The notes beneath the pieces were generated by a model. The model was given only the letters and a program-made list of their open reading frames with translations. It was not told where the DNA came from and searched no databases. From contig CAWFFO010000001.1 of assembly GCA_963815135.1 (NCBI GenBank), positions 62,001-126,000 of the forward strand: a DNA stretch of 64,000 bases. Direction: 5' to 3'. Both the position numbers and the translations under genes were made by a program. Shown here piece after piece: positions 46,503 to 55,344 of the stretch; the first letter of the stretch is position 1, and every line of letters starts with the position of its first letter. Source of the DNA: CAIWTU01 sp963815135 (GTDB lineage Bacteria; Desulfobacterota; Desulfuromonadia; Geobacterales; Geobacteraceae).

Positions 46503-47515
46503 AAATGGGGTCAGGATTGCAATCTTGCAAACTTAGGATAAGATTCCCACATGCCACGCAAACCACGAATACATAACCCTGGGGCGGTATATCATGTGAT
46601 CCTGCGCGGCAATGCCAAGCAGGACATATTCTTTGACGCTGAAGACCGCCGTCGCTTTCTTGTACTCCTGCAACATGGCATAGAGCGCTACGGTTTTCGT
46701 CTCCATGGCTATTGCCTTATGACAAATCATCTCCATCTGGTCATCCAGGTAGGAGGGATACCGCTGTCTCGTATCATGCAGAATCTGTCGCTTCGCTACA
46801 CGAAGTGGATCAATTGGAGCCAGAACCGTATTGGACATCTGTTTCATGGCAGATATAAGGCTGTCATGGTAGAGGCCGACAATTACTTAGCCCAATTGGT
46901 GGCGTACCTGCATCTTAATCCAGTCCGTGCCGGCATCTGTGAAAACCCGATTGATTACCCCTGGAGCAGCTTTCGTGGATATCTCGGACTTGAGCAAGCG
47001 TCTTGGCTGACAACGGAACCTGTACTGTCGCAGTTTTCTCCTCGGTTGAAACAGGCCAGGGAGTTGTTTCGGGAATTCATAGAAGCGAGCGCTCTTGAAG
47101 GTCATAGGCCTGAATTCCACGGCAAGAATGCGGCGGACGGCAGAGTCTTGGGGAATGACACTTTTGTGGACGAAGTGCTTCGAAACAAACATGCGAAGCC
47201 TGTAGCAGTAACAATAGACAATGGTCTCGTTGCCGTGTGCGAGGTGTGCGGGTTGACCGTGGATGAGATGCGCTCTCCCTCCAAGGGGCTACGGGTATCG
47301 GAAGGGCGTGCACTGGCTGTGTGGCTAGTGCTCAATCTTTGTGACGGGACTCTTACTGAATTGGGGAGAAATATAGGAAGGGATGTGACTAAGCTTAGTT
47401 CTGCGGTGAAGCGGTTGGTCTCACGCTCAAAGAAAGATGGTGAGATAGCCGCACGAATGGATTCGGTCAGGGAAGCCGCTATTGAGTTTGCGAGATTGCA
47501 ATCCTGACCCAACAG
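46503..47515 (+). mobile_element. RAYT unit 1 with 25-bp terminal inverted repeats
   Basis: The unit starts AAATGGGGTCAGG and ends CCTGACCCAACAG. Left end 46508-46532 and right end 47486-47510 are inverse repeats, matching at 24 of 25 positions (GGGTCAGGATTGCAATCTTG then CAAAC on the left). It carries one transposase gene. An almost identical unit lies at 50801-51812, in direct orientation. Confidence 0.9.
46551..47507 (+). CDS. REP-associated tyrosine transposase (RAYT), copy 1
   Basis: 318 aa. The Y1 transposase domain starts PRKPRIHNPGAVYHVILRGN. The metal-binding His pair is in CLMTNHLHLVIQ, and the catalytic tyrosine region is in GHLFHGRYKAVMVEADNYL. The C-terminal part (CEVCGLTVDEMRSPSKGLRV, then LGRNIGRDVTKLSSAVKRL) looks like the DnaA C-terminal helix-turn-helix found in this RAYT branch. 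Such enzymes nick and join single-stranded REP hairpins. The ends of this unit and the solitary doublet at 43403 are its likely substrates. The frame is intact. Confidence 0.95.
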   Translation: MPRKPRIHNPGAVYHVILRGNAKQDIFFDAEDRRRFLVLLQHGIERYGFRLHGYCLMTNHLHLVIQVGGIPLSRIMQNLSLRYTKWINWSQNRIGHLFHGRYKAVMVEADNYLAQLVAYLHLNPVRAGICENPIDYPWSSFRGYLGLEQASWLTTEPVLSQFSPRLKQARELFREFIEASALEGHRPEFHGKNAADGRVLGNDTFVDEVLRNKHAKPVAVTIDNGLVAVCEVCGLTVDEMRSPSKGLRVSEGRALAVWLVLNLCDGTLTELGRNIGRDVTKLSSAVKRLVSRSKKDGEIAARMDSVREAAIEFARLQS

Positions 47516-47674
47516 ATCCCCGTATCCGCCATACCCATACTATAACTGATACTACAATTACTGGTGGTACGGACCACCGTACTGGTATGATCCGCCATGG
47601 GGGCCCTACTGGTGAGAAAATAGCCGACCATACCGATTTCACGACATGTTTGCCATGAACCGGAGATGCATGAT

Positions 47675-48925
47675 ATGCCTGGAATTAAACTGAACATGAA
47701 GACAATATTTCTTTGGATAGCCGCAGTCCTGGCGGCGATTGCGCTGCTTCTCTACCTCGACTATGGTCCCTTCAACTCATATGTCCCTTCGCCGAAGATA
47801 CCGGCCGGCGCAAAGCCCGATTTCGGCCTGATGGCCGAGGCGTGGAACACGATCCACAAGGTTTACGTCGACCGGCCCGCCTTGAAAAACCGGGCGTTGA
47901 CTTACGGCGCCATTAGCGGAATGGTGGACGCGCTGGGCGACACGGGCCACAGCGTCTTTCTCACGCCGGACATGATTAAGGAAGAGAAAAAATTCACCCA
48001 GGGACACTATAAGGGCGTGGGGATTGAAATAACAATGCTGAACGGGCATGTGGTCATAGTTACCACCCTGGACGGGTCCCCCGCCCGGGAAGCGGGTCTG
48101 CGTTCCGGCGAATTGATAACCATTGTCGACGGCAGGGAAATCGCCGGGCTGCCGTTGATGCAGGTGGTGAACCTCATCTCCGGGCCGGAGGGAACGCAGG
48201 TCAGACTGACCGTTCTAGATCCGGCGACCGGAAAATCGGGGGTCATTACACTGACCAGGGCCGCCATAAAGGTGAAAAACGTCCGATGGAGCAGGCTCCC
48301 CGGCTTCGGCATGGCCCACCTGCGAATAGCGGGATTCAGCGAAGGAGTCACCCGCGACCTGCGCAACTCCTTGCGGGAGATCAAGAGGCAGGGGATCGGC
48401 AAAATCGTCCTCGACCTGCGCGACAATCCCGGCGGGGTGCTGGACGAAGCCGTCGGGTGCACCAGCCAGTTTCTGAAGGCGGGCAATGTGCTGCTCGTCA
48501 AGGATGCGGCCGGACATGTTGCGCCGATTCCCGTAATATCGGGCGGAGAAGGGACCGGCGTCACGCTGGCTGTTCTTGTGAACGGCGGAACCGCCAGCGG
48601 TGCCGAGATAATGGCCGGAGCGATCAAGGACTACCAGAGAGGCGAACTGTTGGGAACCAAAACTTTCGGCACCGGCACAGTCCTCGGGAAATTTGATCTC
48701 TCAGACGGATCGGCGATGTTGCTGGCAGTGGAAGAGTGGCTGACTCCAGCGGGCCACACAATCTGGCACAAGGGAATTACGCCGGACGTTACCATAGATC
48801 TTGCCCAGGGTGTTTTCCCCCTTTTCCCCGACGAGGAAAAAGGCCTGACGGAGTCGGAACTTCTGGCCAGCAAGGATGCGCAGTTGCTGGCTGCCATAAG
48901 GCTGCTTTCAGGTTCAGGGAAATAG
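47675..48925 (+). CDS. S41 family C-terminal processing peptidase
   Basis: 416 aa from ATG 47675, with GGAG 9 nt upstream. An N-terminal membrane anchor (TIFLWIAAVLAAIALLLYL) is followed by the S41 entry helix (TIHKVYVDRPALKNRALTYG) and MVDALGDTGHSVFLTP. A PDZ domain (GVGIEITMLNGHVVIVTTLD, GSPAREAGLRSGELI) comes before the catalytic core: LDLRDNPGGVLDEAV, the nucleophile serine in NGGTASGAEIM and the general-base lysine in GTKTFGTGTV. It cleaves periplasmic proteins from the C-terminus. It stands alone between the RAYT unit and a convergent DUF1614 gene. GC returns to high values here. Confidence 0.94.
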   Translation: MPGIKLNMKTIFLWIAAVLAAIALLLYLDYGPFNSYVPSPKIPAGAKPDFGLMAEAWNTIHKVYVDRPALKNRALTYGAISGMVDALGDTGHSVFLTPDMIKEEKKFTQGHYKGVGIEITMLNGHVVIVTTLDGSPAREAGLRSGELITIVDGREIAGLPLMQVVNLISGPEGTQVRLTVLDPATGKSGVITLTRAAIKVKNVRWSRLPGFGMAHLRIAGFSEGVTRDLRNSLREIKRQGIGKIVLDLRDNPGGVLDEAVGCTSQFLKAGNVLLVKDAAGHVAPIPVISGGEGTGVTLAVLVNGGTASGAEIMAGAIKDYQRGELLGTKTFGTGTVLGKFDLSDGSAMLLAVEEWLTPAGHTIWHKGITPDVTIDLAQGVFPLFPDEEKGLTESELLASKDAQLLAAIRLLSGSGK

Positions 48926-49052
48926 CTCTCGTTTCGCCTTCTTTTAATGTTATGGCTTGGTTCCAACCAACGCTTAAACGACAAAGGCACCCTTCAATCC
49001 AAGAGTATAGTTATCGTAAAAGAAAGCGAAAATGGAGATAGCCGCTGGAATG

Positions 49053-49769
49053 CTATTGAATGCTTCGGCTGACGGCAGCGCCGTCCGCCCTTACAAAAAA
49101 GCTTGCTATCAGTACCGCAAGGATACCTGTAAGAAAGATTCCATCAAATGTTCCAGCTCCTCCTATTGAGGCAATGGGGGCTCCTAATCCGCGGATCTTT
49201 CCAAGGTTCAGGATATCCGCCCCTATAAGGGTTCCCATGCTTCCCGAAATGTATGCAAGTGCAGGTGCATACCTTCTTGAGAGGAGGACGGCTACAAGTG
49301 TCGCTATAATGGGAGGGATGAAGATTGGAACAGCAATTCCCACTCCCCTCACCGGATATGCCATGAGGTGAACGAGGAGCATCACAATGGCCACTCCCAC
49401 TATAGCCGGACCAAATAGCCTGTTCTTCACCGTGAGATATACAGAAAGAAGGCAAGGAATAACAGCTCCTCCCAAGTTTATGGCGACGACTGTCCCCGGC
49501 CATTCCTTAACCATTGGAATCATGTACCGAATTCCAAAATAATCGAAATAACTATTGGAGACGATCTGCTCGGGAGGAAGTTTATATAGGGGAATGTTGA
49601 TGTAACTGCCGAGTAACGATAAAAGCAGAAGCGAAAAAAGATGACGCCGACCAATTCCCATCCGCTGATATGCATAGCTTAGAACCCCAATCTCTATGAA
49701 AACAAAAAGAAAAGTAAACAGAAAAATAAAAAACAATATTAAATGCAAGGAAATTGGAAAATAATGCAT
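49053..49769 (-). CDS. DUF1614 membrane protein
   Basis: 238 aa from ATG 49769 (MHYFPISLHLILFF), with AAGGGG 9 nt upstream. About seven membrane segments, and the family features LLLSLLGSYINIPLYKLP, VAINLGGAVIPCLLSVYL, VRGVGIAVPIFIPPI and SIGGAGTFDGIFLTGILAVL. Function is unknown. The conserved IGGAGTFDG loop is typical of the family. Convergent with the peptidase gene. Confidence 0.9.
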   Translation of the reverse strand: MHYFPISLHLILFFIFLFTFLFVFIEIGVLSYAYQRMGIGRRHLFSLLLLSLLGSYINIPLYKLPPEQIVSNSYFDYFGIRYMIPMVKEWPGTVVAINLGGAVIPCLLSVYLTVKNRLFGPAIVGVAIVMLLVHLMAYPVRGVGIAVPIFIPPIIATLVAVLLSRRYAPALAYISGSMGTLIGADILNLGKIRGLGAPIASIGGAGTFDGIFLTGILAVLIASFFVRADGAAVSRSIQ

Positions 49770-50157
49770 CTCTTTAATCCCCTTCAAATAAACGGTTACT
49801 CATGTCGGTTTCATTGCCACGGAATTTGCGAGTTCTTGTTTCTCATCGCTTATTGGAGTTGATCGATGATATATCCAAACCTTTGTTGGAGCCATTCTTG
49901 CTCCGTCCCTTGTTTCCTGCTGAAAAGTGCCGTCGGGACTCAACTCAGGAGAACCGTATACGGTGGTATAGAGGTGGCCCACAGCCTTATTTTGAGGGAT
50001 AGTTCCGAAATAAATAATCCGGACTTCCAACCGTTCAGGTCCTGTAAATTTATCCGTCCCTGGTGGCGCCTGTACGCCCGCTCGAGTTACAGGTTACTTT
50101 CATGTGAAAAACGAAAAGCAGCCTGACGCTTTTTATCCTTTTTATCTAAAATTAGAC
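49770..50157. other. Intergenic, nothing recognised
   Basis: About 390 nt between two minus-strand genes, with no convincing open frame, hairpin or promoter pair. Confidence 0.35.
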
Positions 50158-50673
50158 CTATTTCTCCGTGACCGACCTGTTCCGCATCGCTTCGTATTCC
50201 TGTGGAGTCATGTTTTTCATCTTCTCGAGAAATGCAACAACATTCCATATCTCCCGGTCCGATTCAGTCTTTCCAAATCCAGGCATCCCGGTGCTTTTGA
50301 TGCCGTTCCTGATGACCCAGAATAACCGGTTGGCTCCCAACTCATTCGCCGAGTGCATAAGATTCGGAGGATTCGGGTACAAGCCCTTGCCGATATCGGA
50401 CTTTTCCACTCCCGGTCCGCCATGGCACATCTTGCATGTCTCATCATAACGCCTGAAACCCGCTACAATCATTGATGAACCCGTCAGCGATGGAACAGCA
50501 ATGCCTTGCGAATAATGCTCCGCGGAATTGTCACTGGTTGTACTGAATATCCATTTAATGACAGCCGGATCCGGCGACAATGTGGAAACATTGTATAAGC
50601 CCGACATGACAAAAATAACCAGGAGGATTACTTCCACCACGAGCACAGCGAATATGACACCGATAATTTTCAT
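50158..50673 (-). CDS. Membrane-anchored c-type cytochrome, monoheme
   Basis: 171 aa from ATG 50673 (MKIIGVIFAVLVVEVILLVI), with GGGGAA upstream. One N-terminal membrane helix anchors a periplasmic cytochrome c domain. The haem motif is CKMCH (about 80-84), with GGPG following. The axial methionine is in STGMPGFGKTE. The C-terminal helix EIWNVVAFLEKMKNM is typical of class I cytochromes. The motif FRRYDETCKMCHGGPG resembles cytochromes that pass electrons to terminal reductases. No redox partner is next to it. Confidence 0.92.
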   Translation of the reverse strand: MKIIGVIFAVLVVEVILLVIFVMSGLYNVSTLSPDPAVIKWIFSTTSDNSAEHYSQGIAVPSLTGSSMIVAGFRRYDETCKMCHGGPGVEKSDIGKGLYPNPPNLMHSANELGANRLFWVIRNGIKSTGMPGFGKTESDREIWNVVAFLEKMKNMTPQEYEAMRNRSVTEK

Positions 50674-50800
50674 AAATTCCCCGGGAACGGTTTCTCGAAA
50701 CATTACTTATGATTATTCCCCATCTGCATGAATTGTCAACATCAGTTAAGTCATTGAATTCCCGCAACCGCGTTGACTTGCTTCGACGGGGGGGGGGACA

Positions 50801-51812
50801 AAATGGGGTCAGGATTGCAATCTTGCAAACTTAGGATAAGATTCCCACATGCCACGCAAACCGCGAATACATAACCCTGGGGCGGTATATCATGTGATCC
50901 TGCGCGGCTATGCCAAGCAGGACATATTCTTTGACGCTGAAGACCGCCGTCGCTTTCTTGTACTCCTGCAACATGGCATAGAGCGCTACGGTTTTCGCCT
51001 CCATGGCTATTGCCTTATGACAAATCATCTCCATCTGGTCATCCAGGTAGGAGAGATACCGCTGTCTCGTATCATGCAGAATCTGTCGCTTCGCTACACG
51101 AAGTGGATCAATTGGAGCCAGAACCGTATTGGACATCTGTTTCATGGCAGATATAAGGCTGTCATGGTAGAGGCCGACAATTACTTAGCCAAATGGTGGC
51201 GTACCTGCATCTTAATCCAGTCCATGCAGGCATCTGTGAAAACCCGATTGATTACCCCTGGAGCAGCTTTCGTGGATATCTCGGACTTGAGCAAGCGTCT
51301 TGGCTGACAACGGAACCTGTACTGTCGCAGTTTTCTCCTCGGTTGAAACAGGCCAGGGAGTTGTTTCGGGAATTCATAGAAGCGAGCGCTCTTGAAGGTC
51401 ATAGGCCTGAATTCCACGGCAAGAATGCGGCGGACGGCAGAGTCTTGGGGAATGACACTTTTGTGGACGAAGTGCTTCGAAACAAACATGCGAAGCCTGT
51501 AGCAGTAACAATAGACAATGGTCTCGTTGCCGTGTGCGAGGTGTGCGGGTTGACCGTGGATGAGATGCGCTCTCCCTCCAAGGGGCTACGGGTATCGGAA
51601 GGGCGTGCACTGGCTGTGTGGCTAGTGCTCAATCTTTGTGACGGGACTCTTACTGAATTGGGGAGAAATATAGGAAGGGATGTGACTAAGCTTAGTTCTG
51701 CGGTGAAGCGGTTGGTCTCACGCTCAAAGAAAGATGGTGAGATAGCCGCACGAATGGATTCGGTCAGGGAAGCCGCTATTGAGTTTGCAAGATTGCAATC
51801 CTGACCCAACAG
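50801..51812 (+). mobile_element. RAYT unit 2 with 25-bp terminal inverted repeats
   Basis: Nearly identical to 46503-47515, with only a few substitutions and one net base deletion. Here the two ends match at all 25 positions (GTTTGCAAGATTGCAATCCT then GACCC at the right). It follows a 10-G run and ends 51 nt before the FMN-binding protein gene. Confidence 0.92.
50849..51804 (+). pseudogene. RAYT transposase, copy 2 (frameshifted)
   Basis: Identical to copy 1 to residue 114 (ADNYLA), apart from N to Y and G to E changes. At about 51189 the copy-1 sequence GCCCAATTGG becomes GCCAAATGG, so one base is missing and the frame shifts. The remaining two-thirds (MVAYLHLNPVHAGICENPID) continue in the next frame to the stop at 51804. 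The first product would contain the HxH site but lose the DnaA-like C-terminal domain. The unit would need the intact copy in trans for movement. Confidence 0.9.
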
Positions 51813-51862
51813 GTCCAACAGATCAACCACGGCATCTCGGCCCCAGAAAAGGAGGCGTACCC

Positions 51863-52768
51863 ATGAAAACGATCTACCATCCCGGGGAACTCAAGGTTCA
51901 GGCGCTGGCCGGCGTGAGGGAAGAAGCGGACCGTCTCGGCCGGACGATCTATCCGGTCATTGCCCACGTTTTCGTTGATTTCATTCAAAGTCAGCCCCTG
52001 GCAGTTCTCGGCGGCGCCGACAGCCAGGGCGGGAGCTGGGCCTCGATTCTGGGCGGCGAGCCCGGCTTCATGCAGGTCGCCGACGAGCAGACCCTGCGCA
52101 TCGCTGCCCGGCCGGCAACCGGGGATCCCCTGAGCGAGGCGCTTCGGGGCGGCAGCGAGCTCGGCCTGCTTCTGATCGACTTTGCGACCCGGCGCCGCCT
52201 GCGGCTGAATGGCAGTGTAACTATGGAGCCGGCGGGCTTTTCAGTGCAGGCCCGCCAAGTGTATGCCAATTGCCCCCGCTATATCCAGGCGCGGACCTGC
52301 CAATGGCACAGGGAGGCTTTTCCTGCGCGATCGGTCGCTGCGGCAAGCACCCTGAGCGCCGATCAACAGCAGCGCATTCGGCAGGCGGATACCTTTTTTG
52401 TGGCGAGCAGGCACCCTGCTTGCGGTGCCGATGCTTCTCATCGCGGCGGTTTTCCCGGATTCGTCCAGGTTCCTGACGGACAGACCATCATCTGGCCCGA
52501 GTACAATGGCAACAGCATGTTCAACACCTTGGGCAATATCTGCGAAAATCCCTCTATCGGCCTGCTGTTTCCGGACTTCGAGCACGGCGGAACGCTCCAG
52601 CTCTCCGGGACCGCAAAGATCATCTGGGACCAGGATCGTGCTGCCGCCTTCCCCGGAGCGGAGCGGTTGATCGAATTACATATCGGCCAGGTTGTCGAGA
52701 CCGAAAATGCCACGGCGCTGCGCTGCAGCTTTCAGGGGTATTCGCCGGACAATCCCTGGTTTTGCTGA
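51863..52768 (+). CDS. Pyridoxamine 5'-phosphate oxidase-like FMN-binding protein
   Basis: 301 aa from ATG 51863, with GGAGG 8 nt upstream. It has two split-barrel half domains: an N-terminal one (DSQGGSWASILGGEPGFMQV, LGLLLIDFATRRRLRLNG) and a C-terminal one (ADTFFVASRHPACGADASHR, VQVPDGQTIIWPEYNGNSMF, IGLLFPDFEHGGTLQLSG). This is the arrangement of flavin-binding oxidases related to PNPOx. A cysteine-bearing linker (YANCPRYIQARTCQWH) sits between. Substrate unknown. Its upstream region was rearranged by the RAYT unit, which ends 51 nt away. Confidence 0.85.
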   Translation: MKTIYHPGELKVQALAGVREEADRLGRTIYPVIAHVFVDFIQSQPLAVLGGADSQGGSWASILGGEPGFMQVADEQTLRIAARPATGDPLSEALRGGSELGLLLIDFATRRRLRLNGSVTMEPAGFSVQARQVYANCPRYIQARTCQWHREAFPARSVAAASTLSADQQQRIRQADTFFVASRHPACGADASHRGGFPGFVQVPDGQTIIWPEYNGNSMFNTLGNICENPSIGLLFPDFEHGGTLQLSGTAKIIWDQDRAAAFPGAERLIELHIGQVVETENATALRCSFQGYSPDNPWFC

Positions 52769-53217
52769 AGGGGAACCTTGGAGCGGATAGGGTCAGGTCT
52801 CGACAATCAACAGGGGGGAACAAAGGGACTAAGGGGACGCCCATAAGTTTATAAGTTACTTCCGTCCGGTAAAAATGGGACAGCTTTATTTAACGTTCAT
52901 TAGCAACAAATAAATCCCGTTTTTCCTGCAAGTCTATCTCCATGTCAACTGTATGCAAACACACATCCGCCCGGATTTCAGGTACTGCGTCCTGCTCCGG
53001 AGAGGCGATCTTGTCCCGGTTTTTGACCGTTAGTCTTGAGACTTTGGCGCAGGTGGGTAGAATGTTTACAGGAAAGTCGATCTTCATAGTCAGGTTTCCG
53101 GCCCCGCTTCATCTTCAGCCGACAAAAGCGAGGTAATGTCTAGGGCTGTCATGGTGCTGCAAACAGAAGAGATGTGTGAATGAGCGGAACAAACAGAAAC
53201 GTGCCGGGAGGTTTCAT
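52769..53217. other. Intergenic with a lone REP half-site
   Basis: AGGGTCAGGTCTCGACAATC (52789-52808) resembles one half of the REP ends described at 43403. The remainder shows no gene. Confidence 0.35.
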
Positions 53218-53550
53218 ATGCCAAAGTATCTGATTCAAGTATCCTATGGTGGTGAAGGTGCGGCGGGGGTTCTCAAAGAGGGGGGTACCGGACGCGTAAA
53301 GGCATCGGTGAAAGCCATCGAAGCCCTGGGAGGCAAAGTTGAAGCGATGTATTTCGCTTTGGGCGAAATCGACGGTTTCATCATCGTGGACTTGCCGGAC
53401 AATGTCAGCGCGGTAACCTGCTCGTTGCTGGTCAATTCCAGCGGCAAGATCAAAGTCACCTACACGCCGCTGATCACTGCCGAAGAAGTTGACCGCGCTG
53501 CAGAAAAGGGCAGACAACTGGCTGCTGCCTATCGCGCCCCCGGGGAGTAG
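53218..53550 (+). CDS. GYD domain protein
   Basis: 110 aa with GGGAGG 6 nt before ATG 53218. A ferredoxin-like alpha/beta fold of the GYD family: KYLIQVSYGGEGAAGVLKEG, a helix VKASVKAIEALGGKVEAMYF, the eponymous-type LGEIDGFIIVDLPD, and a final helix EEVDRAAEKGRQL. These small proteins are widespread and mostly uncharacterised. Isolated. Confidence 0.9.
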   Translation: MPKYLIQVSYGGEGAAGVLKEGGTGRVKASVKAIEALGGKVEAMYFALGEIDGFIIVDLPDNVSAVTCSLLVNSSGKIKVTYTPLITAEEVDRAAEKGRQLAAAYRAPGE

Positions 53551-53554
53551 CGGA

Positions 53555-53626
53555 CGCCAGGCAAACCACGAATACATAATCCTGGAGCGGTGTATCATGT
53601 GATCCTGCGCGGCAATGCCAAGCAGA
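53555..53626 (+). pseudogene. RAYT 5' remnant
   Basis: About 72 bp matching codons 2-26 of the RAYT genes (GCAAACCACGAATACATAAT, CCTGGAGCGG, ATCATGTGATCCTGCGCGGC), with a few changes. The match stops abruptly at AAGCAG. It is the abandoned head of a third unit. Confidence 0.85.
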
Positions 53627-55344
53627 TGAAAATGAAAATAGGGACATCCATGATAAGTTTAGGGGAAAACGGAGATTTCCATAACCTCCCGAACTCCACC
53701 GGTGGCCTCGTTTTCGCCTTCATCCCGTCCAATCTTCTTAATCTTTCTAAGCGGTCCGCATGATCATGCGACCAGACATCCATTTGCCGCACCCGAAGTT
53801 TTACTCCTTTAGGGAAGATTGAGTTATGGCCAACCTGCCAGTCTCGAAATACTTCCCAAGGAGTGTAACAAAGGTCTGTTCACGCAGTCCCTATTTTTAC
53901 TTTTTCCCTGGACCACCCCTAGCCTCTTTCCGGAAATTCTGCCCTCAATCGACCGGGTGCAGAACAATGACGAACCAGCCGGTTGCTTTGATCGCGCGCA
54001 TACGCTCTGGTCAGGCACTCAAAATAGTTGCCGACAGCCTGCAGTTTCCTGACTTTAACAGGCTTTCGATGGTCTGCCCGTGTGCTCCGTTTACTCCGAT
54101 TGCAAGAACCGGTTGCGGAGCCATCAAAGCCATCAGAAATATGAAAATAGAAGAAATCTGGATTTGACTACCGGGATAACGTGTCATGGCATACCTCCCG
54201 ATTAAAAGATTTAGAGGTGATTATCCGGTAAAGTTAGAGAGTTCAGCAGTCAGTGGACTTTCAATCAGAAGAGGGTGGATTTGAATCCCAGTTTTTATTG
54301 ATAGGGCTTCCGTAAGGCTGATTCACTGACGGAAGAAGTTCGTTTTTTTATCTATAATTTGTCCATTTGATAAATTCTTCTAGTCAATCAACACTTTGTC
54401 AACTCACTGGCTGTTATTTTTTTTGTAATATATTTGAAAAGGAGATTAATCCTGAATAAATGGAAAGAGTTAGGTTCCATTCGATGAAGTGTCGGGCAAT
54501 TTGGGAGAGAGAGCCATGGGGAAGAATTCCACGGCAAGTACAGTCCGGAAAGCCGCTTCATCGGGGACGACAGCTTAGTTGATGCAATTCTCCGGCTGGA
54601 AGAATCTAGGCCTTGGTACAAACCGGGCACCGGAAGCAGTATTCTTCTGCGTGAAACGAATGCAATAATTGACGGATGATGGTCTACAGTCCCCGGCCTA
54701 TTTTGATCTTTGCCATGTTCTGCCTCCTTGTATGTGCCAGCCAAGCTTACTAAAACTGTCCCGCATCACAATCCGCGTCAGATATTATTTGTCCATTTCC
54801 GGTTCTCGCCAAAGGCATTTCGCTTGTCAATTCACTTTACTCATACGCCAAGGCGCGCATTGAGCATCCACAAAACCTAAAACCGTTACCGCAAACTTTC
54901 GAAGTTATAATGTTGTATTAGAATGTTGCAAGGTGGGGATAAGGTTGTAACCTTTTAGAAACGGAGTGTCCTTCGCAACGGCTGCTTCTTGGGATGGACA
55001 ATGGAACCGCGGAAGTGTGGGTACGCCTGCGGATCTTCAGCCACCGGTCTTCATTTTAATAGAGCGGCATCCTGCTTGATACCCTGAGCGGCTTTGCTGC
55101 CGGCAGCAGAGGCACATGCTGGAGTCAGAGCTACTCGCTTAACGGAATAAATAGCGCTTCGGAAACTAGCTGATTTGCCAAGGGAAAGATGATGTCGACA
55201 GCTCGTACACATCTGACAGAAACAGAAAAATGGGGGGTGTGAAATGTGTGGCCCCGGCACCCTCGCTTTTTCCAAAAATGGCATTTTGGTGGACTGGCGC
55301 ATTTCTGCGCGGAACAAAATCTTGGAGATAAGGAGGTCTTATAA
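53627..55344. other. Gene-poor stretch with transposase debris
   Basis: About 1.7 kb without an intact gene. It contains a RAYT relict (54524-54679) listed separately. Several open frames have no ribosome sites or domains. AAGGAGG just before 55345 belongs to the beta-propeller gene. Confidence 0.5.
54524..54679 (+). pseudogene. Relict of a different RAYT-like transposase
   Basis: The frame reads EFHGKYSPESRFIGDDSLVD then AILRLEE, with a stop at 54679. It aligns with the RAYT segment EFHGKNAADGRVLGNDTFVD, but is diverged and lacks everything before and most of what follows. It represents an older, unrelated subfamily copy. Confidence 0.6.
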
